Notes under the pieces: model-generated
Databases searched by the model: none
Told to the model about the DNA's origin: nothing
The model's input: the letters and a program-made list of their open reading frames with translations, nothing else
Origin: Desulfatibacillum aliphaticivorans DSM 15576
GTDB lineage: Bacteria > Desulfobacterota > Desulfobacteria > Desulfobacterales > Desulfatibacillaceae
NCBI RefSeq assembly: GCF_000429905.1
Contig: NZ_AUCT01000001.1
Location: forward strand, 62,001-126,000
Direction: 5' to 3'
DNA length: 64,000 nucleotides
Part shown: piece by piece, positions 17,781 through 27,020 of the stretch
Layout of the letters: every line of letters begins with the position of its first letter
Numbering within the stretch: position 1 is the stretch's first letter
Program-made: the position numbers and the translations under genes

Positions 17781-18606
17781 CCAAATTGCTGGTCGAAGGC
17801 GACCTGGACGCCCAACTGTTAAGCGCTGTTTGCGCGGGAAGCCCGGTTGTTGAAGGGCTGAAATCATCCAAAAACGCATTGGCGCCAAGGACGCGGGTGG
17901 AACGAGAAAAAGGAATCTCAGGCGTTTTTTTTTGCGGGATCGGGATTTTGATTTCGACCCGCCCGGAGTTATGGATCGTCCAACGGAAGATCAGTCGGAC
18001 AAAAGATTCACCCCTACTCTTTTAGGCTGGCGATGGTCCCGTCATTCCATGGAAAACTACATGCTGGAACCCGGCATCATATGCGCTGCACTAAGCCAGG
18101 ATTTAGACGTCTATAGAGATGCACTTATCCAGGGAGGCGACGCCATAAAATATTATCAGGCGGCCCGATGGGCAATCGGAAAAGTCCGGCAGTCCCTGCC
18201 CCCCAGTTATAAATTGCAAACCGGAGTTGACGAAAAAAAGGATTTCCTGATTCCCGTCAAAGATGAACTGTCCCGCGATAAATCAAACAGGTGGCTCATT
18301 GACCAAGTTCAGACTTTTGCAACACAGATCCTGCCCAAATTGGAACAAGCAGCTATCGTAAAGTCTTTTGACGAATACGCAAACTTGTTTGAAGCCCAGG
18401 TAATAAACTCTCACTCATCAATCCTAACATACTTTTCCGGCAAGGATCTAATGACGGCCCTAAAGCCATGGTGGAGCCCCCTCAAAATTCAAGGCCCAGG
18501 CGACTTTCGCGCCCGAATCAGGGATTGGATGATCGCCAATCCGGAATCCGTCCTTGGTTTCCTACCTGAATGGCAGGTGCTGTTGGATGTTATGCAAAAC
18601 ACATAA
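17771..18606 (+). pseudogene. TOPRIM/DUF4435-like nuclease partner, frameshifted at a T9 run (AriB-like)
   Basis: The frame starting at 17771 reads MPVTKLLVEGDLDAQLL, with the TOPRIM-type Glu (E9), and continues through SKNALAPRTRVEREKGISGVFF. At nine T residues (17925-17933) the homologous reading jumps frame and continues as RDRDFDFDPPG, carrying the acidic DxD cluster of TOPRIM, then to a stop at 18604-18606. One additional T would restore a single product of about 278 residues. The two halves are both well formed, so the break is either a sequencing error in a homopolymer, a recent inactivating mutation, phase variation or transcriptional slippage. In the intact form it would be the effector nuclease controlled by the upstream ATPase. 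The function is inferred. Confidence 0.65.
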
Positions 18607-18801
18607 CGCCTTTACCACCCCGATTTTCCCCGCACTTGCGCAAGAGGGCAAAAAGCATTATTATAGTTTGGTTATGCAAGGCCCTTGGCGTCTGAAAAAA
18701 CGGGCGCAGGGGCCTTTTGCGCCTTTGCCGATCGGCGGGGCGGAATCATTGAAATCATTCATCCTTTGGGATGAAGAAGATAAAATATTGGTTGCCGTAA
18801 C

Positions 18802-20181
18802 ATGCTGTCATACGATTTGATGACATTGTTGAAGAAAAGCGCCGTGGAGCCGGGCGCCGCTTTGGGCGAAAATGGTCCAGGTCTGACGCGTTGGACGCAC
18901 TCCTGGCAAGCCCAACAGCCGGAATCCCTGCTTCAATGGCTCGCCGGCTTTAATGCCGCCGAACAATTCTATTTCTCCGGCAAGAGCGGAGGCTATGAAA
19001 CGGCCGGTCTGGGTCAGGCCATGGTTATCTCGGGCGACTCCGGCGAAAGAGCCTCGGCAACGCTTTCCCGGCTGTGGGCAAGGCATCCCCAGGCCATGGC
19101 CTTTGGCGGGACCGCCTTTGCGCCGGATCAAAAGCTGTCTCAGGAATGGACGGATTTCGGCCCGCTCCGGTTTACCATCCCCGTGGTGGAGTTGCGCCGA
19201 AACGGTTCAACCATGGAGTTGGCGTTCAACCATTTCAGCGATCAAAATGTGACCGAGGCGGAGGCTAAGGCCGCCTTGCAGGATAGGCTCAGGGATCTGG
19301 AAGCATCCCGAACAAAATCAGAGCGCAAAGAAGAAACGCCGTGCTCCCGGGAGCAAATTCCCTCCCGCAAACGGTGGAATGCCATGATCCTGAACGCCCT
19401 GGATAAAATCAAAAGCGGCGTCATCAATAAGGTGGTTTTATCCCGCAAAATGATCCTCACCGCCCGGAAATCCTGGGACGCTGCGCCCATCCTGGCCCGC
19501 TTGGCGGAAGTCAAGGACGACTCATTCGTCTTTTTCTACAAAATCGCCGCGGGTAAGGCCTTTTTCGGCCGCACCCCGGAGCGTTTGCTCAAGCTGGAAG
19601 GCCGGTCCATCAGCGTGGACGCCATTGCAGGCACCCGGCCCCGAGGGCGCGACGCCGGCGAGGACCTGGAATTTGAAAAGGAATTGCTGGACTCCTCCAA
19701 GGAGATGGAGGAGCACCGGATCGTCTCCCGGTATGTGGAGGAGCAGATGGACAAAATCGCCCGGGACCTGCAAACCGGCCCTTGCGAATCCATCCTTAAG
19801 TTAGGCGCCCTCCAGCATATTTTCACCCAGCATTGCGGCGAGTTGCGCAACGGGCACAATGTTTTGGACACCCTGGCCTGCTTTCATCCCACGCCGGCCG
19901 TGGGAGGCCATCCGGCCCGTGAGGCGCGCGCCCTGATCCTGGAATGGGAGCCCCACCGCCGCGGCTGGTACGCAGGCCCCATCGGCTGGATGACCGGAGA
20001 AGGCGCCGAGTTCGCCGTGGGCATCCGCTCGGCTCTGGCGGACGGAAACCGGCTGCATATTTTCGCCGGAGCGGGCATTGTGGAGGAGTCGGACCCGGAT
20101 TCCGAATGGTTGGAGACCGAGCAGAAAATGCAGACCATCACCCGGGCCTCCGGCCTTTCGCCCCAGGAGGGAGAGTGCTGA
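18802..20181 (+). CDS. menF: Isochorismate synthase MenF
   Basis: This enzyme converts chorismate to isochorismate, the first committed step of classical menaquinone synthesis. The product has 459 residues. The chorismate-binding domain fills the C-terminal two thirds, with KVVLSRK (about residue 213), GRTPERLLKLEG, DAIAGTRPRG, ELLDSSKEMEEHRIV, the HPTPAVGGHPAREA stretch, and the closing GWYAGPIGW and GAGIVEESDPDSEW motifs, which bind Mg and substrate. It differs from TrpE in lacking the Trp-binding N-terminal LLES element. It opens the men cluster and abuts menD (the menD ATG follows the stop directly). A promoter in the preceding 195 bp is likely but not resolved. Confidence 0.93.
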   Translation: MLSYDLMTLLKKSAVEPGAALGENGPGLTRWTHSWQAQQPESLLQWLAGFNAAEQFYFSGKSGGYETAGLGQAMVISGDSGERASATLSRLWARHPQAMAFGGTAFAPDQKLSQEWTDFGPLRFTIPVVELRRNGSTMELAFNHFSDQNVTEAEAKAALQDRLRDLEASRTKSERKEETPCSREQIPSRKRWNAMILNALDKIKSGVINKVVLSRKMILTARKSWDAAPILARLAEVKDDSFVFFYKIAAGKAFFGRTPERLLKLEGRSISVDAIAGTRPRGRDAGEDLEFEKELLDSSKEMEEHRIVSRYVEEQMDKIARDLQTGPCESILKLGALQHIFTQHCGELRNGHNVLDTLACFHPTPAVGGHPAREARALILEWEPHRRGWYAGPIGWMTGEGAEFAVGIRSALADGNRLHIFAGAGIVEESDPDSEWLETEQKMQTITRASGLSPQEGEC

Positions 20182-21981
20182 ATGGCGCTATTAAGCCAGA
20201 ACATGAACGTGTTGTGGTCGTCCGTGCTGGTGGAGGAGCTGCGCCGCAACGGGCTGGACGCCTTTTTCGTCTCCCCCGGCAATCGAAACGCCCCCCTGGT
20301 TTCCGCCCTGGCTCATAACGATTTGGTGATGACGCTGTCCGAAACAGGCCACAGGGACTCTCAAAAACAAGGGGCCGCAAATCATCGGGGATTTCCCCAC
20401 TCGATAATAAAGTTCTCCTGCATGGACGAACGGGGCGCCGCCTACCGCGCCTTGGGCTACGCCAAGGCCACCGGCAAGCCCGGCGTAATGGTATGCACCT
20501 CGGGCACGGCCCTGGCCAATTACCACCCGGCTGTCATCGAGGCCTATCGCGACGAGCTGCCCCTCATGATTATAAGCGCGGACCGCCCGCCGGAACTCAC
20601 CGGCAGCGACGCAAATCAAACGATTTCCCAGGAAGGCCTGTACGGATCCCATTGCCTGGAAAGCCTGAACCTGCCCTGCCCCGACCCGGACTATCCCCTG
20701 GAAGCCCTGGCCGCCAAGGTCTGCCATATCGCTCAGGTAAAAAACGGGCCGGTGCACATCAACATCCGGTTTCGCGATCCCCTGATTCCCATGGAAGCGC
20801 CTTCCGGCCCGGTTCCCCAAGCCGTGCTGAACACCGCCAAACACTATTTTAAAAATATCGCCCCGGCCACGGTTTATCCCTTGGTGCAGGCCTCCTGCCC
20901 GGATTTGTCCGCCGTGGAAAGCATCCTTGAAAAGGCGCAACGCGGCCTGCTGGTCATTGGGCGTTTGGAAAACAACGATGACCGGCAAGGCGCCACGGCT
21001 TTGGCGTCCATGCTGGGATGGCCTGTCTTTTGCGACATCGCCTCCTCGTTGAAAGGCGCAGTTGGGGATCATGAAATTTTCTCCCTGGACCACCCCAAGG
21101 CCCTGGCTTTGGTGAACGATTACGCCCCGGAAGTCATTCTGCAATTGGGCTCAGGCCTGGTTTCCAAGCATTATTACGCGGCGATTCTTAAAGGCGGCGC
21201 CAAGTACATCATCCAGGTCAGCCCCCGGCGCGAGCATCGGGACCCGGCGTTCAAGGTCAACGTCAAGATCAAGGCGGGCGTGGGAGAATTTTTCAATTCC
21301 CTGGATGACATAACAAACCTTTCGCAGGATGCGGAAGCCGCCCAATCCCTGCTGCAGGCCACGGAGCAGGTGCGGGCGGATCTGACAGCCGCAACGCCCC
21401 GGGATGCGCTCAGTTTTCCTTTGATCGCCGACATTATCAACAAGAACATCCCGGGGCATGAGGCCCTGTTTCCCGGCAATTCCAACGCCATCCGGGCTTT
21501 TGACATGGCCGGGCCAGCCGCCGCATCCGGCGTGCAAATCGTCACCAACCGGGGCGTGAGCGGCATCGAGGGAAACTTGGCAACCAGCCTGGGATTCGCC
21601 GAAGGCTCGGGCAAACGGGTTACGGCCGCAATCGGGGACGTGTCCATGCTGCACGACCTCAATTCCCTGGCCATGGTAAGTCAAAGCCGGGCGGAAGTGA
21701 TCGTCATCATTGTCAACAATCAGGGCGGCCGGATTTTCGAGCGTTTACCCATCCGGGATTTTCCCGAGATCGCCGATCCCATGATGACCACGCCCCATGG
21801 ATTTGGTTTTTCCCACGCCGCGGCCATGTTTTCATTGCCTTACGCCCTGGCCGAAACGCCGAACGACTTGGAAAAGGCATACAGGCAGGCCCTGGTTGAG
21901 GGCGGCAGCCGGGTTATCGAAGTGATGCTCGACCCGAATAAGGATTTGGAAGTATTCAACGCCAGGAAGAGCATTAGGTAG
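20182..21981 (+). CDS. menD: SEPHCHC synthase MenD (2-succinyl-5-enolpyruvyl-6-hydroxy-3-cyclohexene-1-carboxylate synthase)
   Basis: This ThDP enzyme joins isochorismate and 2-oxoglutarate. The product has 599 residues. The N-terminus has VSPGNRNAPLV (family SPGSRSxPL), the catalytic Glu in MDERGAAYRALGYAKATGKP, then CTSGTALANYHPAVIEA and SADRPPELTGSDANQTI, all typical of MenD. The PP domain has NRGVSGIEG and GDVSMLHDLNSL with NNQGGRIF as the ThDP/Mg motif. Between SPGNRNAP and DERGA there is a segment (about residues 54-72, GHRDSQKQGAANHRGFPHS) longer than usual, which I read as an insertion in a loop. The gene abuts menF with no gap, so translation is probably coupled. Confidence 0.93.
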   Translation: MALLSQNMNVLWSSVLVEELRRNGLDAFFVSPGNRNAPLVSALAHNDLVMTLSETGHRDSQKQGAANHRGFPHSIIKFSCMDERGAAYRALGYAKATGKPGVMVCTSGTALANYHPAVIEAYRDELPLMIISADRPPELTGSDANQTISQEGLYGSHCLESLNLPCPDPDYPLEALAAKVCHIAQVKNGPVHINIRFRDPLIPMEAPSGPVPQAVLNTAKHYFKNIAPATVYPLVQASCPDLSAVESILEKAQRGLLVIGRLENNDDRQGATALASMLGWPVFCDIASSLKGAVGDHEIFSLDHPKALALVNDYAPEVILQLGSGLVSKHYYAAILKGGAKYIIQVSPRREHRDPAFKVNVKIKAGVGEFFNSLDDITNLSQDAEAAQSLLQATEQVRADLTAATPRDALSFPLIADIINKNIPGHEALFPGNSNAIRAFDMAGPAAASGVQIVTNRGVSGIEGNLATSLGFAEGSGKRVTAAIGDVSMLHDLNSLAMVSQSRAEVIVIIVNNQGGRIFERLPIRDFPEIADPMMTTPHGFGFSHAAAMFSLPYALAETPNDLEKAYRQALVEGGSRVIEVMLDPNKDLEVFNARKSIR

Positions 21982-22140
21982 GGGACATGGGGTCAAATCT
22001 ACGTTTGACGTTTGAGCCTGTGCAAAGCCGCTTATGGCCCCATGGAAACTCGTACGGAGGCCTGATTTGATGCAAGCAACTCGTTCCCACGGTCCCCGTA
22101 AGAATGCATACGGGCGTTCAATTCGCCTTGGAGGACGAAA

Positions 22141-22288
22141 TTGTTGGGTTTCGTGCGTAGAAAATTGGGTTCCGGACTTGATTAAATAATGAATTCTGCG
22201 TCGTTGTTGGAAAGGCTTTACACACTCTACCCAACCTACGACTTATCCATAGCGACGTAGGTTGGGTTGAGCTTGCGAAACCCAACAA
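22141..22288. repeat. MITE-like repeat with 13-bp terminal inverted repeats
   Basis: TTGTTGGGTTTCG (22141-22153) and CGAAACCCAACAA (22276-22288) are perfect inverted ends of a 148-bp unit. Inside, CCCAACCTACG (22230-22240) and CGTAGGTTGGG (22256-22266) form a second perfect inverted pair. The unit belongs to the GTAGGTTGGGTT family also seen near 14200 and 53727. It lies in the 367-bp gap between menD and menB, which also has a degenerate GTTCCCAC..GTAAGAATGCATACGG palindrome at about 22084-22112. Confidence 0.7.
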
Positions 22289-22348
22289 AAATAAATGGTT
22301 AAATACGCTCCCACACCCTGTATGGGAGCATTAAAAAGGGAGGACAAC

Positions 22349-23239
22349 GTGGTTTCCGAAATATTCAACCCCGAGTTATGGGACGAGGTTCCCGGTTTCG
22401 ACGTCAAGGACATTACCTATCATCGCGCCAAGGATCAGGGCACGGTGCGCATCGCCTTCAACCGGCCCGAGGTGAGAAACGCGTTTCGCCCCGGCACCGT
22501 GGACGAATTGTTCATGGCCCTGGATCACGCCCGCATGACCACGGACGTGGGCGTGGTGCTATTGACCGGCAACGGCCCCTCGCCCAAGGACGGAGGATGG
22601 GCCTTCTGCTCGGGCGGAGACCAGCGGATTCGCGGCAAGGACGGCTATAAATACGAAGGCGCCGAAGGCATCGACCCCGGCCGTTTGGGACGCTTGCACA
22701 TCCTGGAATGCCAAAGGCTCATCCGTTTCATGCCCAAGATCGTGGTTGCCGTGGTTCCGGGCTGGGCCGCGGGCGGCGGACACAGCCTGCACGTGGTGTG
22801 CGATCTGACCATCGCGTCCAAGGAGCACGCCGTGTTCAAGCAGACCGATCCGGATGTGGCCAGCTTTGACTCAGGCTACGGCTCGGCTTATCTCGCCCGG
22901 CAGGTGGGCCAGAAGCGCGCCAGGGAGATCTTTTTCCTGGGCCTGGATTACTCCGCCCAGGAAGCCTTTGAAATGGGCGCGGTTAACAAGGTGGTCCCCC
23001 ACGAAGAACTGGAGGACGTGGCCCTGGAATGGGCGAAAATCATGAACGCCAAGTCGCCCACGGCCATGCGCATGCTCAAGTTCGGGTTCAACCTGCCGGA
23101 CGACGGCCTGGTGGGCCAACAGTTATTCGCCGGGGAAGCCACCCGTCTGGCCTACGGCACGGACGAAGCCGCCGAAGGCCGGGACGCCTTTGTGGAAAAG
23201 CGTCCCAAAGATTTTTCCAAGTTCCCCTGGCACTATTAA
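22349..23239 (+). CDS. menB: 1,4-dihydroxy-2-naphthoyl-CoA synthase MenB
   Basis: This crotonase-fold enzyme closes the second ring of the naphthoquinone from o-succinylbenzoyl-CoA. The start is set at GTG 22349, behind GGGAGGA (22338-22344), giving 296 residues; the longer ATG at 22295 lies in the repeat. FNRPEVRNAFRP, CSGGDQRIRGKDGY, VPGWAAGGGHSLHVVCDLTIASK, SFDSGYGSAYLARQVGQKRAREIFFLG and the C-terminal EKRPKDFSKFPW are diagnostic. The SFDSGYGSAYLA Asp/Ser/Tyr residues form part of the active site. The protein is about 20 residues longer than many MenB, as in the long N-terminus group. It is the third men gene, separated from menD by a repeat unit. Confidence 0.94.
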   Translation: MVSEIFNPELWDEVPGFDVKDITYHRAKDQGTVRIAFNRPEVRNAFRPGTVDELFMALDHARMTTDVGVVLLTGNGPSPKDGGWAFCSGGDQRIRGKDGYKYEGAEGIDPGRLGRLHILECQRLIRFMPKIVVAVVPGWAAGGGHSLHVVCDLTIASKEHAVFKQTDPDVASFDSGYGSAYLARQVGQKRAREIFFLGLDYSAQEAFEMGAVNKVVPHEELEDVALEWAKIMNAKSPTAMRMLKFGFNLPDDGLVGQQLFAGEATRLAYGTDEAAEGRDAFVEKRPKDFSKFPWHY

Positions 23240-23324
23240 ATGACGCCCTCAACGGCAATCGGTGGAATGGCTCACGGAAAAAACACAGCAAGCTGCCAGG
23301 AAGCTATCCACTCTCGGATAATAT

Positions 23325-24203
23325 ATGAACGATCAAACTAAACACTGGATTATGGCAATCAGGCCCCGGACCTTGCCGGCCGGGGCGGCGCCGGTCATTC
23401 TCGGCCTGGGTTTGGCCTGGGAGCAAGGCCTGTGCTGGTGGGCGGCCGCGGCCGCCTTGGCCTGCTGCATTTTCATGCAGATCGGCGCAAACCTTGTAAA
23501 CGACTATTTCGACTACGCCCACGGCGTGGACGACAAAGACCGCCTGGGACCGGACCGGGTGACTCAGCAAGGACTGATTCCCCCCGGACAGGTCAAAGCG
23601 GCCTTCATGGCGTGTTTCGGCGCCGCCTTTCTTCTGGGCGTCGCTCTGGTTTATCGCGGCGGATGGCCCATCGTCATTATCGGCCTGGCCTCCATTGCTT
23701 TCGCCTATTTATATACGGGAGGCCCCAAGCCCTTATCCTATTTGGGTTTGGGCGAGGTCCTGGCCTTTATATTTTTCGGACCCGTTGCCGTGGGCGGAAC
23801 CTATTATCTCCAGACTCTGGAGATTTCCAAGACCGTCATCGTCGCCGGCATGGGGCCGGGCTTCTTAGCCGCCATGCTTATGTCGGTGAACAATCTGCGG
23901 GACATCGCCTCGGACACCCGCACAGGCAAACGCACCGTGGCCGTCATGCTGGGAGAGCGCCGCGCCCGGATTTTTTCCCTGAGCCTGCTTCTTTTTTCGT
24001 GGCTCATGCCTTTGGTTTATTTGGGAGAGCATCCGGCAAAGCTCATCGTGATTGCGGCGCCTTTGTCCGCCCAGTTTTTTAAAGACCATTGGCGGGCTAT
24101 TTCCAACGCGCCTTTGGACAAAAAAATGAACCTGGTTTTGGCCGCCACAGGCCAATACACCTTTGTATATTCCTTGCTTTTCGCCATAGGAGTCGCCGTA
24201 TGA
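23325..24203 (+). CDS. menA: 1,4-dihydroxy-2-naphthoate polyprenyltransferase MenA
   Basis: This UbiA-superfamily membrane enzyme attaches the polyprenyl chain to dihydroxynaphthoate. The product has 292 residues with eight to nine hydrophobic helices. The two aspartate-rich motifs are NLVNDYFDYAHGVD (about residue 57, binding Mg-pyrophosphate) and NNLRDIASDTRTGKRT (about residue 190). RPRTLPAGAAPV at the N-terminus is the usual MenA opening. Its stop overlaps the menC start (ATGA), so the two are translationally coupled. It follows menB by 85 nt. The prenyl length cannot be read from this gene. Confidence 0.93.
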   Translation: MNDQTKHWIMAIRPRTLPAGAAPVILGLGLAWEQGLCWWAAAAALACCIFMQIGANLVNDYFDYAHGVDDKDRLGPDRVTQQGLIPPGQVKAAFMACFGAAFLLGVALVYRGGWPIVIIGLASIAFAYLYTGGPKPLSYLGLGEVLAFIFFGPVAVGGTYYLQTLEISKTVIVAGMGPGFLAAMLMSVNNLRDIASDTRTGKRTVAVMLGERRARIFSLSLLLFSWLMPLVYLGEHPAKLIVIAAPLSAQFFKDHWRAISNAPLDKKMNLVLAATGQYTFVYSLLFAIGVAV

Positions 24204-25234
24204 TAATTCGCGACATGCAGCTTTCTCGCTTTTCCATTCCATTCGCCGCACCCATACGCGTGGGCGGGCAGGAGTTGAATAAGCGGGACGGGTTGCTTGT
24301 CGCGGTTAGGGACGACCAAGGCCATACGGGCTGGGGCGAAGCGGCCCCCCTGCCCGGCCTGGATACGATCTCCCTGGATCAATGCCAGGAGGAATTATGT
24401 CCGATCAGGAAAGCCTTTGCCGATCAAGCCTTGAATTGGGATTCTTTTTCTTTAACTGCTCCCATGATGGGCCTTTGCCCTGAAATCCCAGGTCTCAATC
24501 CCATTTCCGCCTTTGGTGTGGAAAGCGCCCTCGCCTGGCTTGGTTTATGCTCCGGGCAATGGGGTATTGCAGGCGCTGATGAATTAGGAATTGCCGTCAA
24601 CGGCTTGTTCGTCCCGTCTCCCGACCCCGACAGGCTTCCGGCTCAGGCAAAACAACTCAAGGCGTCGGGATTTTCCACCGTCAAAATTAAAATCGGCCGC
24701 ATGGATTCAGACGACGAAATCCGCCAAATATTGGAGTTGGACTCCCTGTTCAATCATAAATTGGCCCTGCGCCTGGACGCCAACCGATCCTTGGACTTTG
24801 CCCAGTACCAATCTTATTTTGAGGCCTTAAAGCATCTGAATATAGAATACGTGGAAGAGCCTTTAAAGCCGGAATATGACTTTTTCGAGGCCGCCCAAAT
24901 CCCCTGGCCCCTGGCTTTGGACGAGTCCCTGGAATCTTATGCAAACCTGGATGAGCCATTTCCTAAGTCTTTGGGCGCGGTCATCCTCAAGCCGGGCTCC
25001 TTCCAGGGAGTGCACGGCATGGCCCAGGCCATGGAGCAATTACATACACAGGGGATCAAGACCGTGTTAAGCTCCTCGTTCAATAACACCATGGGGATGT
25101 CCATGCTGGGGCTGTTGGCGAATCAGTATGCTCCTGAAACCGCCCACGGCCTGGATACCTTGAAGTATTTTTCAAAACAGATGTTTTTCCACAGGATGCA
25201 AATAGTGGATGGTCGTATGCAAATCCCTGTTTAA
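24200..25234 (+). CDS. menC: o-Succinylbenzoate synthase MenC
   Basis: This enolase-superfamily enzyme dehydrates SHCHC to o-succinylbenzoate. The start ATG at 24200 overlaps the menA stop as ATGA. The product has 344 residues. The catalytic set is visible: KIKIG (second Lys of KxK as base), the metal ligands in RLDANRS (Asp), VEEPL (Glu) and ALDESL (Asp/Glu), and the opposite Lys in VILKPG. SSSFNNTMGM near the end is the substrate-phase loop. Alternative activity as N-acylamino acid racemase or muconate cycloisomerase is known in this superfamily, but the location between menA and menE settles the role. Confidence 0.92.
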   Translation: MIIRDMQLSRFSIPFAAPIRVGGQELNKRDGLLVAVRDDQGHTGWGEAAPLPGLDTISLDQCQEELCPIRKAFADQALNWDSFSLTAPMMGLCPEIPGLNPISAFGVESALAWLGLCSGQWGIAGADELGIAVNGLFVPSPDPDRLPAQAKQLKASGFSTVKIKIGRMDSDDEIRQILELDSLFNHKLALRLDANRSLDFAQYQSYFEALKHLNIEYVEEPLKPEYDFFEAAQIPWPLALDESLESYANLDEPFPKSLGAVILKPGSFQGVHGMAQAMEQLHTQGIKTVLSSSFNNTMGMSMLGLLANQYAPETAHGLDTLKYFSKQMFFHRMQIVDGRMQIPV

Positions 25235-25277
25235 ACAAAAGGAATGCCATGGGCCGCTCCTGTAAACGACCCGAAAA

Positions 25278-25528
25278 AAGACACTGGGTCCCCGTTTCCG
25301 CCCTGTAATCATGATAATTGCAAAACCGCCGCAATCATCATGATTTTAGGGCTGCACGGGGATGACGGATGGCTGAGGCTTAGCAGCCAAAGGGTCTTGG
25401 AGGCTTCCTCGCATCCTGGCAACCGAGCGACAAGCGCCCTTTGCTCTTTGTTTAACCCCAAAAGATCGTCATCCCCGCAAGAGCGATCCGCGTTTTAGGA
25501 TCGCTCGCAAGCGGGGACCCAGTGTCTT
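25278..25528. repeat. MITE-like element with 17-bp perfect terminal inverted repeats
   Basis: AAGACACTGGGTCCCCG (25278-25294) and CGGGGACCCAGTGTCTT (25512-25528) are exact inverted ends of a 251-bp element filling the gap between menC and menE. An inner inverted pair built on GGGGATGACG / CGTCATCCCC and a hairpin GAGCGATCC/GGATCGCTC (about 25483-25507) are also present. The left end recurs near 36441-36480 (CTGGATCCCCGTTTCCGCCC), so this is a dispersed family. No protein is encoded. Confidence 0.75.
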
Positions 25529-25589
25529 AAGGGGGCGGCAGGAACTGCGATTGCCGCCCATTTTGACTTGGCTTTATTAAGGAACGAAT

Positions 25590-27020
25590 ATGACCCTGCC
25601 TTTTCTGGATCATAAAAAAAGGCTGGACCTGGAGGCCTTGCTTGACGCCTACGGCGGCGCCCCCGCCTTGATCTCGAAGTCCCAAACCCTCAGCTTTAAT
25701 GTGGTCAAATCCGGCCTGCAAGGGGTTGTCTCCAACCTCCGCACTCTGGGCGTCAGGCCTGGGCAATTGCTTTGCATCCACGCGCCCAACTCCCAGGATC
25801 ACATTTATCTGTTTCTGGCTTCCTGGGTCATGGGCTTTACCTACGCAGCCCTGGATCCCAAAGCGCCTCCGGGGAAAATTCCGGCGGGCCTCCAACCGGA
25901 TTTCCTTGTCACGCCAGGCGATCCGGCGCCATGGCCATGCCGGATGATTTCGCCCCATGACCTGCACGCTCCGGCGCCTTCGGACCCGCCGTCCTTGAAC
26001 TCCATCCCCCTGGATCGGGAATGCTCCGTTATTTTCACCTCGGGCAGCACGGGAGAACCCAAGGGCGTGGTGCACACCGTCGGAAATTTCTATTACAGCG
26101 CCCTGGGTTCCGTGGAGTTTTTCGGCCTGGATCAAAACGACTCCTGGCTGGTGAGCCTGCCCCTGTTTCACGTGGGCGGCATGCTGATTTTCATCCGCAC
26201 CATGCTCTGCGGCGGAACCAGCCTGGTGCACGACAATCCCGGCGATCTGGCCCCGGCTGTTTTACAACGCAGGCCCACCATCCTTTCCGTGGTTCCCGCC
26301 CAATTGCAGCGGCTTCTGGACGATCCCAAAACCAGGGACGCCCTGGCAGCCTGCAAGGCCATCCTGTTGGGAGGCGCGCCCTGCCCCGCCCCTCTCATTG
26401 AAAAAACCCTGGACGCCGGCATCCCCGTCCTGCCCACCTACGGTTCCACCGAAGCCTGCGCCATGGTCACGGCGGTCAGGCCCGGCGCACAGCGGCAGGA
26501 GCATTTTACGGCCGGAAAGGTTTTGCCATACAGGGCAGTCTCTCTTGCTCATGACGGAACCGTAACCATCGGGGGCGAAACCCTGTTCAAGCATTACATC
26601 GTGGACGGCAAGCCGGAGCATGTCCTGGTGGACGGCAAATTCCGCACTGCGGATCTGGGGGAATGGGATGGGGACGGCAATCTGAAAATCACAGGCAGGC
26701 GGGATCTTGTTTTCATCTCCGGCGGAGAAAACATCAACCCGGCTGAAATTGAAAAGGCCATGTCCGAAACCGGCCTTGTGTTGGAGGCCGTGGTGGTTCC
26801 CGTGGAGGATGACGTCTTCGGCCAGGTTCCCTGGGCCTTCGCCCTGGCGGACAAGGAATTGGATCAGGATCAAATCAAGAAGGCCTTGAAAAAAATCCTG
26901 CCGTCCTACAAAATCCCAAAAAAAATCCTGCCCCTGACGCCCGACATGGGGCAAAAAGGGGTCAAACGGGACCGCAAGGCCCTGCAAAAAATCGCGGCGG
27001 ACACGGCGAAAAAAGCATGA
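25590..27020 (+). CDS. menE: o-Succinylbenzoate-CoA ligase MenE
   Basis: This acyl-adenylate-forming enzyme activates o-succinylbenzoate with ATP and CoA. The product has 476 residues. The P-loop FTSGSTGEPKGVVHT (about residue 149), the LPLFHVGGM element, YGSTEACAM, the hinge ADLGEWDGDGNLKITGR and the C-terminal catalytic Lys in GVKRDRKAL mark the ANL superfamily. It is short compared with fatty-acyl-CoA ligases, which is normal for MenE. Its stop overlaps menH by ATGA. It is separated from menC by an inserted repeat, but order and orientation keep it in the same locus. Confidence 0.92.
   Translation: MTLPFLDHKKRLDLEALLDAYGGAPALISKSQTLSFNVVKSGLQGVVSNLRTLGVRPGQLLCIHAPNSQDHIYLFLASWVMGFTYAALDPKAPPGKIPAGLQPDFLVTPGDPAPWPCRMISPHDLHAPAPSDPPSLNSIPLDRECSVIFTSGSTGEPKGVVHTVGNFYYSALGSVEFFGLDQNDSWLVSLPLFHVGGMLIFIRTMLCGGTSLVHDNPGDLAPAVLQRRPTILSVVPAQLQRLLDDPKTRDALAACKAILLGGAPCPAPLIEKTLDAGIPVLPTYGSTEACAMVTAVRPGAQRQEHFTAGKVLPYRAVSLAHDGTVTIGGETLFKHYIVDGKPEHVLVDGKFRTADLGEWDGDGNLKITGRRDLVFISGGENINPAEIEKAMSETGLVLEAVVVPVEDDVFGQVPWAFALADKELDQDQIKKALKKILPSYKIPKKILPLTPDMGQKGVKRDRKALQKIAADTAKKA

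Noticed and set aside
22295..22348. Longer N-terminus for MenB from ATG 22295
   Set aside because: It overlaps the end of the repeat unit's flank, while GTG 22349 has a proper ribosome binding site and matches family N-termini.
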